This document shows positions 28,703 to 38,372 of a DNA stretch of 64,000 nucleotides, piece after piece. The position numbers and the translations under genes are program-made. How positions within the stretch are numbered: the first letter of the stretch is position 1; every line of letters begins with the position of its first letter. Location of the stretch: positions 158,319 to 222,318 of the forward strand of contig UBXG01000001.1 in the NCBI GenBank assembly GCA_900469475.1. Direction: 5' to 3'. The notes below the pieces were generated by a model. It did not search any database. It saw nothing but the letters and a program-made list of their open reading frames with translations, and was not told where the DNA came from. This stretch comes from Hyphomicrobiales bacterium. GTDB taxonomy: Bacteria > Pseudomonadota > Alphaproteobacteria > Rhizobiales > Rhizobiaceae.

Positions 28703-29449
28703 ATGCGTCTTGTGGGAAAAGTGGCGATCGTCACGGGTGGCGGGTCGGGTTTCGGCGAAGGGATCGTCCGGAAATTCGTCGAGGAAGGCGCGCGGGTCGT
28801 GCTCGTCGATCGTGACCTTGCGGCAGCAGAGCGGGTGGCGGCGCAGCACGAAGGATCGGTCGCACCGCTTGCCGGTGATGTCGCCACGCTCGACAGCCTC
28901 GCCGCCGCAAGGGATCTTGCGCTGTCGCAGTTCGGCGGTCTGCACATCCTCGTCAACAATGCCGGTGTCGGACAGCCGCCGATGCCGATGGAGGATATGG
29001 ATGAAGGCCTGTTCGAGCGCATCTTCAATGTCAACATCCGCTCGATCTACAACGGTGCGCGCGCGGTGCTGCCGCATTTCAAGGCCGAGCGGCACGGCGC
29101 CATTTTGAACATTGCCTCGACCGGTGGGGTCTCCCCTCGCCCCAACCTCACCTGGTACAATGCCTCGAAGGGATGGGGCATCGCCGCCACCCGCGCGATG
29201 GCCGTGGAGCTTGCTCCCTTCGGAATTCGCGTCAACGCCATCAATCCCGTCGCCGGCGATACGCCACTGCTCTCGACCTTCATCGGCTCCGACAGCGACG
29301 AAAGCCGGGCACGGATCGTCGCCACCATTCCGATCGGACGGCTTTCGACACCGGCGGACATGGGCAACGCCGCCGCTTTCCTCTGCTCGGACGAAGCGAG
29401 CATGATCACCGGCGTCGATCTCAATGTCGATGGCGGCAAGTGCATCTGA
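28703..29449 (+). CDS. SDR family oxidoreductase
   Basis: 248 residues from ATG 28703, preceded by GGAGGAG; a longer start at 28676 would embed this ribosome site in the gene. It carries the cofactor motif TGGGSGFG (residues 11-18), NNAGVG, and the catalytic Tyr152/Lys156 pair in YNASK. The tail SMITGVDLNVDGGKCI is typical. It probably oxidises an alcohol whose aldehyde product would be handled by the divergently encoded ALDH (inference from gene order). Confidence 0.9.
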   Translation: MRLVGKVAIVTGGGSGFGEGIVRKFVEEGARVVLVDRDLAAAERVAAQHEGSVAPLAGDVATLDSLAAARDLALSQFGGLHILVNNAGVGQPPMPMEDMDEGLFERIFNVNIRSIYNGARAVLPHFKAERHGAILNIASTGGVSPRPNLTWYNASKGWGIAATRAMAVELAPFGIRVNAINPVAGDTPLLSTFIGSDSDESRARIVATIPIGRLSTPADMGNAAAFLCSDEASMITGVDLNVDGGKCI

Positions 29450-29612
29450 AGAGGCGGGCAAGCCCATCAGCACGGCGACTTGCTGTAAACAAGGGTCCTT
29501 CCGCTGAGCGAATTGAGTTTGTTCTTGCGCTGTCCCTTGGATGGTCTAAGTCATGTGGTCGTGGCAGCGAGCGACGTCGGCCTAATCGAATTCGACTATC
29601 GAAGGTAATTCA

Positions 29613-30851
29613 ATGAGCGGACAACTTTCTCTTCCCCGTGATCGGATTTCAGTCCTTCTGCTGGAAGGGATCAGTCAGAGCGCGGTGGACTATTTTACTT
29701 CATCTGGCTACGTCAATCTCACGCATTTGCCGAAGGCCCTCGACGACAAGGATCTCAAGAACCATATCGCCGAAGCACACATCATCGGCATTCGTTCACG
29801 CACACAGCTGACAGAAGAGATTTTCAGCTCCGCCAAGAAGCTCATGGCGGTCGGCTGCTTTTCCGTGGGGACGAATCAGGTCGATCTGGATGCGGCTCGT
29901 CGGCGCGGGATCCCGGTGTTCAACGCTCCTTATTCGAATACCCGCTCGGTCGCCGAACTCGTCATCGGTGAAATCATCATGCTGACGAGGCGGATCTTCC
30001 CGCGTTCGACTTCCGCTCATGCGGGCGGATGGGACAAATCCGCCGAAGGCAGTCGCGAGACGCGTGGGAAAACGCTTGGCATCGTCGGCTACGGCAATAT
30101 CGGCTCGCAGCTGAGCGTCCTTGCCGAAAGCATGGGTATGAACGTTCGCTATTTCGATCCGTCGGACAAACTTCGCCACGGCAATTCAGAATCCATGGCT
30201 TCGCTCGGCGAGCTGCTGGAAATCTCGGATTTCGTGACGATGCATGTTCCCGAAACCAGCTCGACCCAGAACATGATCACCGAGGCAGAGCTGCGCAGAA
30301 TGAAGAAGGGTGCCTTCTTCATCAACAATTCCCGCGGCACCGTGGTCGATCTTGAGGCTCTTGCAAAGGTTTTGAAAGAGGGACATCTCGCAGGCGCAGC
30401 CGTCGACGTGTTCCCGAAGGAGCCGGCGTCGAACAAGGAGCGCTTCGAAACGCCGCTGCAAGGGCTGGATAATGTGATCCTGACGCCGCATATCGGCGGA
30501 TCGACCGAAGAGGCCCAGGAGCGGATCGGAAGAGAAGTTTCCAGGAAGCTTGTTGAATACTCCGATATCGGCTCGACGCTTGGTGCGGTCAATTTCCCCC
30601 AGGTTCAATTGCCGCCACGTCCAAACGGCACGCGCTTCATACATGTTCACGAAAATCGCCCGGGGATCCTGAACAGCCTGAATACGATCTTTTCATCGCG
30701 TGGGTTGAATATCGTCGGCGAGTTCCTGCAGACCCACGGCGACACGGGCTACGTGGTCATTGAAGTGGAAGGGGTCGGCCAAACGGCGAATGAAATACTC
30801 GACACGCTCCGCCAGATCCCCGGAACGATAAGAGCTCGATTGGTTTACTGA
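29613..30851 (+). CDS. serA: D-3-phosphoglycerate dehydrogenase (SerA type with ACT domain)
   Basis: A 412-residue NAD-dependent 2-hydroxyacid dehydrogenase with the nucleotide motif GIVGYGNIG, the catalytic histidine in TPHIGGST, and a C-terminal ACT domain (IHVHENRPGILNSLNTIFSSRGLN), the short E. coli-type SerA architecture. It converts 3-phosphoglycerate to 3-phosphohydroxypyruvate for serine synthesis, and the ACT domain would bind serine as feedback inhibitor. It is not in a serine operon here and could be a second copy or act on another hydroxyacid. GAAGG lies just upstream of the start. Confidence 0.85.
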   Translation: MSGQLSLPRDRISVLLLEGISQSAVDYFTSSGYVNLTHLPKALDDKDLKNHIAEAHIIGIRSRTQLTEEIFSSAKKLMAVGCFSVGTNQVDLDAARRRGIPVFNAPYSNTRSVAELVIGEIIMLTRRIFPRSTSAHAGGWDKSAEGSRETRGKTLGIVGYGNIGSQLSVLAESMGMNVRYFDPSDKLRHGNSESMASLGELLEISDFVTMHVPETSSTQNMITEAELRRMKKGAFFINNSRGTVVDLEALAKVLKEGHLAGAAVDVFPKEPASNKERFETPLQGLDNVILTPHIGGSTEEAQERIGREVSRKLVEYSDIGSTLGAVNFPQVQLPPRPNGTRFIHVHENRPGILNSLNTIFSSRGLNIVGEFLQTHGDTGYVVIEVEGVGQTANEILDTLRQIPGTIRARLVY

Positions 30852-31065
30852 CGCCTTTTATTGACACCGATGGGCGATTGGCATTCTCCAGCTATCCCTC
30901 GCTTGATTGCCAGATGACACCGCTAACTGCCTTAGCCCACACGCTGCGCGAGCATAGGCAGGCGACGTCATGGGACTTGAACAGCTCGTCTTGACAAAGC
31001 TGCACTTTGAAATACTTCCCTTGCGTTCATCCGTGTAGGCCATACAACGCAAGCGAGGAATTTTA

Positions 31066-31524
31066 ATGAAAAGTGCAGCTTTGTTCGCCACCGCATTCAT
31101 CGGTGCCCTCATCACAGGCGCTGCCTCACATGCAGGCGAACCTTCCGGTAAGGCATCTTTCGAGATGCTTGTCGCGCCGGAGCAGGTTTTCAATTTGAAA
31201 GCAAAGGCTTGGAAACCGGTCCCAAACGAAGATAGTTTTGCGCTGACACATGATGGCGAATTCTATCTCACCGTCGCAAAACGCAAAGACGGCATGCTGA
31301 TGTTACTTGTACGCCAGCCCAGCACCGAAAAGCAGGGGCAGCCCTTCTACGCGGGATATTATCTTAAATGCGGTGTGATGGCTGATGTGCCGGTCTTCCC
31401 GCAAAATGCGGCTGAGCTGAAGAGCGAGCTCGCCAATCCGCAAGCAGATAGTGAGGAGGCTCGAATCGGGTTTGGCCCAGGCAGCGGCATGCATGACCTT
31501 TACACTCTCGTTTGCCGGTCTTGA
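31066..31524 (+). CDS. hypothetical periplasmic protein
   Basis: 152 residues with an N-terminal signal peptide (MKSAALFATAFIGALITGAASHA) and GAGGA upstream of the start. The mature part is soluble and has two cysteines (YLKCGVM and TLVCRS) that could pair. I recognise no family. It converges with the SDR gene downstream. Confidence 0.6.
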   Translation: MKSAALFATAFIGALITGAASHAGEPSGKASFEMLVAPEQVFNLKAKAWKPVPNEDSFALTHDGEFYLTVAKRKDGMLMLLVRQPSTEKQGQPFYAGYYLKCGVMADVPVFPQNAAELKSELANPQADSEEARIGFGPGSGMHDLYTLVCRS

Positions 31525-31572
31525 GAGCATTTGCAGGGCTGCCGTGACATCGACAGTCCTGGCCTCTGCCAT

Positions 31573-32349
31573 CTAGCGCAGCAGACCTTGGCCCCCGTCC
31601 ACCCAGATGGGCGAGCCGGTTATATGACGGGCCTTATCGGACGCCAGGAAAGCGATCGCGTCAGCCACATCTTCGCTTCGGCCCGGCCGACCACCGGTAA
31701 TAGGCACCTGGCCCTCGGGCCAGATGACGGGGATCGATGTTTCCTCGCGTTTGCGCAGGCTGGTATTCGCATCGATATTGGTTTCGATTTCACCGGGACA
31801 GACCGCATTGATGCGTATGTGATGGCGGGCCAGTTCGAGAGCCAGCTGCTGCACCATGGCGACCTGCCCCGCTTTGGTGGCGGTATAGGCCGTCGCGCCG
31901 GGAGTCGTGAAGGTCCTGGTTCCATTGATGGAGGAGACGACGATGATCGAGCCGCCGCCCGAGCGCTTCAGCTCCGGCACCGTCGCGCGGATGGTCAGAA
32001 AAGTTCCGGTCAGATTGATCGAAATGGTGTCATTCCATTCCGATAGGCTCAGATCGTCGATCGGCGCCCAGACTCCGTTGATGCCGGCATTGGCAACTAC
32101 GACATCCAGCCGGCCGAAGCGCGCGACAAGCTCTTTCACGGCTGCCGATATCTGACGTTCATCCGAAATGTCGGCGAGGAGGATGGCCGCCTGCCCGCCC
32201 CTGACGGAAATCTCATCAAATGTCGAGGAAATCTCTTCCTGCGTGCGTCCCAGCACACCAATTGCAAAACCATCCTCCGCAAGCGCCAATGCGGTCGCTC
32301 TTCCAATCCCCGAGCCAGCTCCGGTGACGAGGGCGACGGCAGAACTCAT
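31573..32349 (-). CDS. SDR family oxidoreductase (3-oxoacyl-ACP reductase-like)
   Basis: 258 residues from ATG 32349, with GGAGG 8 bases upstream. TGAGSGIG cofactor motif, NAGINGVW, SSINGTRTF with the catalytic serine, YTATK catalytic pair, and the tail HITGSPIWVDGGQGLL are all present. This is the FabG-like SDR group used for many hydroxyl substrates. It stands alone. Confidence 0.9.
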   Translation of the reverse strand: MSSAVALVTGAGSGIGRATALALAEDGFAIGVLGRTQEEISSTFDEISVRGGQAAILLADISDERQISAAVKELVARFGRLDVVVANAGINGVWAPIDDLSLSEWNDTISINLTGTFLTIRATVPELKRSGGGSIIVVSSINGTRTFTTPGATAYTATKAGQVAMVQQLALELARHHIRINAVCPGEIETNIDANTSLRKREETSIPVIWPEGQVPITGGRPGRSEDVADAIAFLASDKARHITGSPIWVDGGQGLLR

Positions 32350-32881
32350 TGACGAACCTCCAGCGGACCTAAACTTACGTGTGACGACGGCGACAGCAGC
32401 GCCAGAGAATGAAATCTTCTTGCTCGCATCCTTGCTCGCCGTTGAGCTGCTGAAACGCGCGGATCTATCGTATGTTCCGGAATAATTGGCACTCGGGGAC
32501 GTCGCCCTCAGAAGCTCCTTCAACACGACGAAGCGCGGTCTGAGTGTACCTGACGCGGAGAGTATATCGCCGATTTAACCCGAGCATGCCGCCGCAAATT
32601 TCCAGTTCGAGCCTCCGGAATATGTACGGCTACAACTATGGAGTAATTTAGAATTATATGCCCCATATCTATGGCGGTATTTGTCGAACTATCGGACGAA
32701 TATCGAACAGGATTAACCGTTTTGTCAGCTTGGTTATAGATTTCGAAAGAACAGCGCCAAGATGCGACGAGCAGGATGCTCCCTCTCTGTAATGCCCCCA
32801 TTATCCAGAGCAGGTCATCGCTGGCACTCCCCTCTTCAATCGTCCTAGCGGTTGCCGACCCTTTCGAGAGCGAAACAAGCC
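32350..32881. other. intergenic region upstream of chemoreceptor
   Basis: 532 bp between the divergent SDR and chemoreceptor genes. The part from about 32620 to 32750 is AT-rich and probably holds the chemoreceptor promoter. I see no gene, strong dyad or terminator. Confidence 0.4.
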
Positions 32882-34816
32882 ATGTCATTTCTCCAGAACG
32901 CCAAGATCAAGACGAAAGTCCTCACGATCTTAATCCCGATCTGCCTGATCGGGATCGCCGGTGTCCTCGTCGTCTCGAACCAGTTCAGGGACACGGTTGG
33001 CACCTACTCGAATTTTATCGCCAAGGATGAAACCGCTGCGGTAGAGATGTCGAGAGCCAGCCAGCGCATGACTGCCATGAGTTACAACGCCTACCAGATT
33101 CTACAATATCCAGCGGGGGATCCGCAGACGGCGGCGTTCTCCAGGGACTATCAGGAGAACAAGCAAGTACTTCTGCAGCGTTTCGCAAACGCCAGGCAGT
33201 TGGTTCCGACAGAAGCAGATACAATCGACAAGCTCGTCGCAAGGGCAAATGACATCATCGCTCTCACAGACCAAGCCGTGAAAGCCGGCCTGATAGACGA
33301 CAATAGTACTGCCGGCACGCTTTTGAAGCAGGTGGATCCGATGATCAATGACGAGGTCGTTTCGATTCGTCAGTGGCTCGACGCGTTCAACAAATCCCTC
33401 AACGACAAGAGCAACATGTTGGCAGAAGAGGCAAGCAGCACCATCGACGACGCTTTGATCGCGCTCGGCCTTCTCTTTGCCGCCACCATTGCAATCGCTA
33501 TTCTCGTTTCAGCACGCGGCATCGCCGCCCCCATCGAACGTCTGCGGGCGCGCATGGTTTCGCTTGCGGATGGCAATACCGACGAGCCTGTTTCAGGGAT
33601 CGAGCGCAAGGACGAAGTCGGCCAGATGGCCGCGGCCGTCGCAGTCTTCCGCGACAGTGCCATTGAGCGTCTGCGCCTGGAGCAGGAAGCCGCTGATGGC
33701 CGCAGCCTCTCCGAAAAGGAAAGGCTGGAGCGCGAAGCGCAGAAGGCCAAGGATGCCGCCGACGCGCAGTTTGCAGTCGACAGTCTGGCACAGGGCCTGG
33801 GAGAGCTCTCGAACGGCAACCTGACCTATCGCCTGGAACAACCCTTCGTCGCGAATCTCGATCGTCTGAGAATGGATTTCAACGCCTCGATGACGAAGGT
33901 CGAGGAGACCCTTGTCGCGGTCGGTCAGGGTGGTCAAGCCATCGCCGCCGGCGCCAATCAGATCCGCTCGGCAGCCGACGACCTCTCCAAACGCACCGAG
34001 CAGCAGGCGGCCTCGATCGAGGAGACGGCGGCGGCACTCGAGGAGATCACCACGACGGTCAAGGATTCTACCCGGCGTGCAGAAGAGGCAAGTTCGCTGG
34101 TCGGACGCGCGCGCATCGGCGCCGAAAAATCCGGCGAAGTCATGCAGGACGCGATTGCCGCAATGGAAGCAATCTCGAAATCCTCGGGTGAAATTTCCAA
34201 CATCATTGGCGTCATCGACGATATTGCCTTCCAGACGAACCTACTGGCGCTCAATGCCGGCGTCGAGGCGGCGCGTGCCGGTGACGCCGGCAAGGGCTTT
34301 GCCGTCGTTGCGCAGGAAGTCCGCGAACTCGCTCAGCGCTCCGCCACAGCGGCAAAGGAGATCAAGGCGCTCATTTCCACATCCGGCCAGCAGGTCGGCA
34401 GCGGCGTCGATCTCGTCACGAGAACGGGGCAATCGCTGCAGCAGATCGTCAAGGAGGTGGAGGAAATCGACCGCAATGTACGGGCGATCGTCGAAGCCGC
34501 CCGCGAACAGGCGACCGGCCTGCAGGAGATCAATACGGCCGTCAACAGCATCGACCAGGGAACGCAGCAGAATGCGGCCATGGTCGAGGAATCGACGGCT
34601 GCCAGCTACAGCCTCGCCAAGGAGGTGACGGCGCTGAACGAAATTCTCGGTCAGTTCAATCTGCAGAAGGGGCGCTCGCATGCAAGACCGGTTGCAGCCA
34701 CCGAGCGCTCCAGCCCTGCCGCATCGCCGGCACGCTCGCTGCGAGCCAAGATTGCTGGCGCATTCGGAGGCTCCGGCGCTGCCACTGCGGCGTCGCCGTC
34801 CTGGGAAGAGTTTTGA
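32882..34816 (+). CDS. methyl-accepting chemotaxis protein with CheR-tether pentapeptide
   Basis: 644 residues from ATG 32882. TM1 spans about 11-31, a four-helix-bundle-like periplasmic domain 32-188, TM2 about 190-208, then HAMP ([18 protein letters not shown]), a linker with a second HAMP-like helix pair, and the signalling domain at about 395-600 with the hairpin tip [23 protein letters not shown]. The C-terminus is a flexible A/S/P-rich linker ending SWEEF, which fits the x-aromatic-x-x-aromatic pentapeptide used to tether CheR/CheB. It should sense a periplasmic ligand and feed CheA/CheW encoded elsewhere. Confidence 0.93.
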   Translation: MSFLQNAKIKTKVLTILIPICLIGIAGVLVVSNQFRDTVGTYSNFIAKDETAAVEMSRASQRMTAMSYNAYQILQYPAGDPQTAAFSRDYQENKQVLLQRFANARQLVPTEADTIDKLVARANDIIALTDQAVKAGLIDDNSTAGTLLKQVDPMINDEVVSIRQWLDAFNKSLNDKSNMLAEEASSTIDDALIALGLLFAATIAIAILVSARGIAAPIERLRARMVSLADGNTDEPVSGIERKDEVGQMAAAVAVFRDSAIERLRLEQEAADGRSLSEKERLEREAQKAKDAADAQFAVDSLAQGLGELSNGNLTYRLEQPFVANLDRLRMDFNASMTKVEETLVAVGQGGQAIAAGANQIRSAADDLSKRTEQQAASIEETAAALEEITTTVKDSTRRAEEASSLVGRARIGAEKSGEVMQDAIAAMEAISKSSGEISNIIGVIDDIAFQTNLLALNAGVEAARAGDAGKGFAVVAQEVRELAQRSATAAKEIKALISTSGQQVGSGVDLVTRTGQSLQQIVKEVEEIDRNVRAIVEAAREQATGLQEINTAVNSIDQGTQQNAAMVEESTAASYSLAKEVTALNEILGQFNLQKGRSHARPVAATERSSPAASPARSLRAKIAGAFGGSGAATAASPSWEEF

Positions 34817-34870
34817 CCTGGCGCGCTTCGGCCCATCCTTGAAATATTGCCGGATTTAAAATTGAAAGTC

Positions 34871-34897
34871 GCGGGAAGGTGCGAGTTTCCTTCCCGC
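34871..34897 (-). terminator. intrinsic terminator of the carbonic anhydrase-SulP operon
   Basis: Perfect 9-bp stem (GCGGGAAGG / CCTTCCCGC) with a 9-base loop, 20 bp after the SulP stop. On the minus strand it is followed by a T-rich stretch (GACTTTCAATTTTA). It also lies 55 bp after the convergent chemoreceptor gene and may serve both. Confidence 0.65.
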
Positions 34898-34916
34898 CGC
34901 CATGACTGGTCGCCGA

Positions 34917-36443
34917 TCAGGCAACCTCTTCCGATAGCTTTTCAAAGATCGGCTTCAGCCGTCGATGGCGTCCGAGCGGCGGATGCTCGATTTCGACCAG
35001 GCGTCCCGATTTTTTCTGCCGTTTTAGCCACTCACGCAGTGTTTCGGCGCTCGTGTGGTCAAGATAATGCAGGCGAGCGCCGGCAATCCTGATCTTGCGA
35101 CCCTCTGGAAGCGTTTCCAGCGTGTTGAGCAGGGCGGGAACATCCTTGCATGTCGCCACGCCGACGAGGTCGAGATGGATAGTTTCATCATCCTCCAATC
35201 TGTCGATGGCGAGCTTGCGCCGCAGATAGGGAAGGATTTCCAATATGGACAGTGCAAGGCCGAGCGCCACGCCGACGAGCAGGTCCTGAAGCACCACCAT
35301 GGCCACCGTCGCGGTCCATATCCCGACGGGAACCCAGCCGTGATGATCGAAGAGGTGGCGGACATGATGGAGACTGATCAGCCGCCATCCCGTCACCAGC
35401 AGCACTGCGGCAAGCGCCGTCAGCGGCACCATTGCAAGGAGCTGCGGCAGAAATACCACTAGCCCAAGGATCCAAACACCATGCAGTACGGCAGATGCCC
35501 GGGTACGCGCGCCTGCCTGAATATTGGCAGACGACCTGACGATGACACCCGTGATCGGCAGTGCACCAAGCAGACCACAAAGCCCATTGCCGATACCTTG
35601 CGCAAACAGCTCCTTGTTGAAGCGCGTTCGCACGCCATCATGCATGCGATCGACGGCGGCGGACGAGAGCAGCGTTTCCGCACTGGCGATCACGGCGATG
35701 ACCAACGTCGCCAAGATGATACCGGGCTCGGCCATTCTAGCAAAACTCTCGAGCGTCGGCAGCGAAATGCTGTCGATGAGAGAAGACGGCACTTCCACCC
35801 TGGCGATCGGCAGCTTCATCCCGGCCGTCAATATCGTGCCGGCAGCAACCCCCACCAGGGCACCGGGCACCAGCATCAATGGCTTCGGCCTGAACTTCTC
35901 CCAGGCGACCATGGCGAGCAAGGAGATCAAGCCTACAAGGAGAGCAACCGATTCCTGGGTGAGTCCCGCGCCCCATACGCGGCCAAGGGTCTGCTCCATG
36001 GCAGTCACGTTTTCGATGCCGCCGGCAGCAGGTCTTGCCCCCATCAGCACATGGACCTGGCCAAGGATGATGAGGATGCCGATCCCGGCGAGCATGCCGT
36101 GGACCACCGCAGGCGAAATTGCCCGAAACCACGATCCGATCTTCAGGAATCCGGCAATAACCTGCAGCAATCCCGCCACGATGAGGACCGGCCCGAGCAT
36201 GGCAACGCCATATTGCTCGACGAAGCCGAAGACGATCACGGCCAGTCCCGCCGCCGGCCCTGACACCTGCAGCGGAGATCCGGCCAAAAGGCCGACGACG
36301 ATGCCACCGATAATGCCTGAAATGAGGCCCATGGCCACCGGAACGCCTGAAGCCACGGCAATCCCGAGGCACAGCGGTATGGCGACGAGAAACACGACGA
36401 CCGACGAGGCGAAGTCTCGCGAAAGAACAGAGTTTGACATCAT
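34917..36443 (-). CDS. SulP family inorganic anion transporter with STAS domain
   Basis: 508 residues. About 11-12 membrane helices in SulP order occupy residues 5-390 (VFLVAIPLCLGIAVASGVP near the start, GLLGALPITGVIVRSSANIQAG in the middle, the latter a SulP signature). A cytosolic STAS domain occupies the last 110 or so residues (ARLHYLDHTSAETLREWL). It begins 4 bp after a beta-carbonic anhydrase gene, so it probably moves bicarbonate, as in BicA-type SulP proteins, rather than sulfate. Expression would be operonic from the anhydrase promoter. Confidence 0.9.
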   Translation of the reverse strand: MMSNSVLSRDFASSVVVFLVAIPLCLGIAVASGVPVAMGLISGIIGGIVVGLLAGSPLQVSGPAAGLAVIVFGFVEQYGVAMLGPVLIVAGLLQVIAGFLKIGSWFRAISPAVVHGMLAGIGILIILGQVHVLMGARPAAGGIENVTAMEQTLGRVWGAGLTQESVALLVGLISLLAMVAWEKFRPKPLMLVPGALVGVAAGTILTAGMKLPIARVEVPSSLIDSISLPTLESFARMAEPGIILATLVIAVIASAETLLSSAAVDRMHDGVRTRFNKELFAQGIGNGLCGLLGALPITGVIVRSSANIQAGARTRASAVLHGVWILGLVVFLPQLLAMVPLTALAAVLLVTGWRLISLHHVRHLFDHHGWVPVGIWTATVAMVVLQDLLVGVALGLALSILEILPYLRRKLAIDRLEDDETIHLDLVGVATCKDVPALLNTLETLPEGRKIRIAGARLHYLDHTSAETLREWLKRQKKSGRLVEIEHPPLGRHRRLKPIFEKLSEEVA

Positions 36444-36447
36444 CGGC

Positions 36448-37137
36448 CTACTCCGCAGCTTGCGGCATTACATGCGGACGACCACGACCGGTGACGGCGA
36501 CGGGCAAGGGCCTGTCCTCGTTGATGTCCGTGAACCGAGCGGCGGCACCGTCGTAAACGAGCACCTCCCCGGTCTCGATGTCGAAAAACCAGCCATGCAG
36601 GGTAATGTCGTTGGTCGCCAGCTTGGCCGCGACCGAAGGATGCGTGCGCAGATGGTCAAGCTGGACAACAACGTTTTCCATGGCGATGGCGCGGACCCTT
36701 TGGCGCTCGGGCAGATCGCCAGGATAGGCTTCGCAAACGATCGAATGGGCAGCATGGCTGTGTTTCAGCCACGCAGCAACATTCGGCATCGGCTTCAGGA
36801 GATCGGGATAGCAAAGCCCCTTCATAGCGCCGCAATCGGAATGCCCGCACACGATGATATCGCGAACGCCCAGCGCGACGACGGCATATTCTATCGCCGA
36901 TGATACGCCGCCGTTAGCGGTGGAAAACGGAGGAACGATATTTCCTGCATTGCGGCAAACGAAAAGTTCGCCGGGGCCGGATTGCGTTATCGTTTCAGGC
37001 ATCACCCGGCTGTCGGCGCAGGAAATCATCAGCGCTTGTGGTTGCTGTCCCTCCTCCGCCAGCCTGCGATAAAGTGCCTGATGGTCGGGAAATACGGCTC
37101 CGCGAAAGCTGGAGATACCCTTGAGCAAATCACCCAT
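36448..37137 (-). CDS. beta-class carbonic anhydrase
   Basis: 229 residues from MGDLLKGISSFRGAVFP. The zinc ligands and dyad of beta-carbonic anhydrases are intact: Cys40, Asp42 and Arg44 in SCADSRV, and His99 and Cys102 in CGHSDCGAM. It interconverts CO2 and bicarbonate in the cytosol. The 4-bp gap to the SulP gene implies co-expression and a CO2/bicarbonate supply function. The frame opens further to 37212 without homology. Confidence 0.93.
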   Translation of the reverse strand: MGDLLKGISSFRGAVFPDHQALYRRLAEEGQQPQALMISCADSRVMPETITQSGPGELFVCRNAGNIVPPFSTANGGVSSAIEYAVVALGVRDIIVCGHSDCGAMKGLCYPDLLKPMPNVAAWLKHSHAAHSIVCEAYPGDLPERQRVRAIAMENVVVQLDHLRTHPSVAAKLATNDITLHGWFFDIETGEVLVYDGAAARFTDINEDRPLPVAVTGRGRPHVMPQAAE

Positions 37138-37568
37138 TGTCGAGTCCTTGTGATGGGCCGGACGGCAGGCAGGGGGCGTACCCATGCCCGGCGGGTTGGA
37201 ATGCGCGATCATTTCGCAAGTGCGAGATAGGAACGGGTGACCGGAAGAGAATAGCGGAAATGAATTTAGTCGAATCTAATTTATAAAATTCTTGTGAGCG
37301 AACTGTGAGATGGTTTGAATCGACCTGGGATCCATATTGTGCGCCCGCGCCGGAACGAAGCGATCTCGTTCCAACAGCGTCAATCGGCGCGGCAGTCACG
37401 CTCCTTACCGATGCGGAATGCTTCGGTTGCCGCATCGCTTCTGCCCTATTCCAAGTTTGCCCATCGGTCAGCGCGCGCAAAAAGGCAGCGGCACGGCCGC
37501 AAATTGATGCTTTCCACCGTTACCATCCTTGCCGTATCCGTTGAGCAACCAGGCGCTGACGAGAGGAC
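37138..37568. other. divergent promoter region with two perfect dyads
   Basis: No gene is supported. It contains an AT-rich patch at 37260-37300, the inverted repeat GGAACGA-7-TCGTTCC at 37352-37372, and the hairpin CGATGCGG-13-CCGCATCG at 37409-37437. The hairpin has no T-tract, so it is not an obvious terminator. Either may be a regulator site for the carbonic anhydrase operon or the creatininase-family gene. Confidence 0.4.
37352..37372. promoter_or_regulatory. 21-bp operator-like inverted repeat
   Basis: Perfect 7-bp arms GGAACGA and TCGTTCC with a 7-base spacer, about 215 bp upstream of both flanking divergent genes. The binding protein is unknown. Confidence 0.4.
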
Positions 37569-38372
37569 ATGGCAATGACGAAGCCCTTCTATTGGAACGA
37601 ACTCAATACCCATGATTTCGCCGAGCTTTCGCCAGACACCACGATCGCGATCCTGCCAATCGCCTCGACGGAACAACACGGTCCGCATCTGCCGATCGCG
37701 ACGGATGTCGCGATCGCTGAAGGCATGCTGACGGAATTGAAAGTGCAGCGCCCGGACGATCTCGATTTTCTCGTGCTGCCGCTGCAGGAGATCGGCAAGG
37801 CCAACGAACATGTCTACGGCCCCGGCACGCTGTCGCTCCCCGCAGAGCTGCTGATCCCGGTCTGGACCGCCATCGGCGCGAAAGTGGCCGAGGCCGGCAT
37901 CCGCAAGATGGTGATCGTCAATTCCCACGGCGGAAACGTGGATATTATGAGCATCGTCGCGCGCGAACTGCGCGTGCGCTACCAGATGGCCGTCGTCGCC
38001 ACGCAATGGACACGCTTCGGCACGCCCGACGGCATGATCGACGAACATGAGCAACGCTTCGGCATTCACGGCGGCGATGTCGAAACGTCGCTTATGCTGC
38101 ACTTCCGGCCTGAACTCGTGCGCATGGACAAGGCTGAGAATTTCGCCTCCAAGGCCGAATGGATGAAGGAGCGCTCCAAATATCTGCAGCCATTGCCGCC
38201 CCATTCGCTCGCCTGGATCGCCCACGATCTCAATCCGAACGGCGTCGTCGGCAATGCCGCCAACGGCACGGCGGAAAAGGGCGCGCTCATCTGCCGGCAT
38301 GAGATCGCTGGCTTCATCGAGATGCTGCGTGATCTGCGCGACTATCCGCTTGCCAACCTCTATTCGAAATAG
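37569..38372 (+). CDS. creatininase family amidohydrolase
   Basis: 267 residues with the full metal-binding set of creatininase/mycofactocin-MftE-like proteins: PIASTEQHGPHLPIATD (Glu, His, Asp ligands), VNSHGGN (His) and HGGDVETS (Glu). Known members open creatinine, other cyclic amides, or formamidopyrimidine rings by hydrolysing a C-N bond. It ends tail-to-tail with the LysR gene (13-bp overlap of the two 3' ends). The LysR gene is divergent from an importer/deaminase operon, so a shared N-heterocycle pathway is likely (inference). Confidence 0.88.
   Translation: MAMTKPFYWNELNTHDFAELSPDTTIAILPIASTEQHGPHLPIATDVAIAEGMLTELKVQRPDDLDFLVLPLQEIGKANEHVYGPGTLSLPAELLIPVWTAIGAKVAEAGIRKMVIVNSHGGNVDIMSIVARELRVRYQMAVVATQWTRFGTPDGMIDEHEQRFGIHGGDVETSLMLHFRPELVRMDKAENFASKAEWMKERSKYLQPLPPHSLAWIAHDLNPNGVVGNAANGTAEKGALICRHEIAGFIEMLRDLRDYPLANLYSK

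Noticed and set aside
35524..36903. 459-codon plus-strand ORF opposite SulP and carbonic anhydrase
   Set aside because: Shadow frame spanning two real genes on the other strand.
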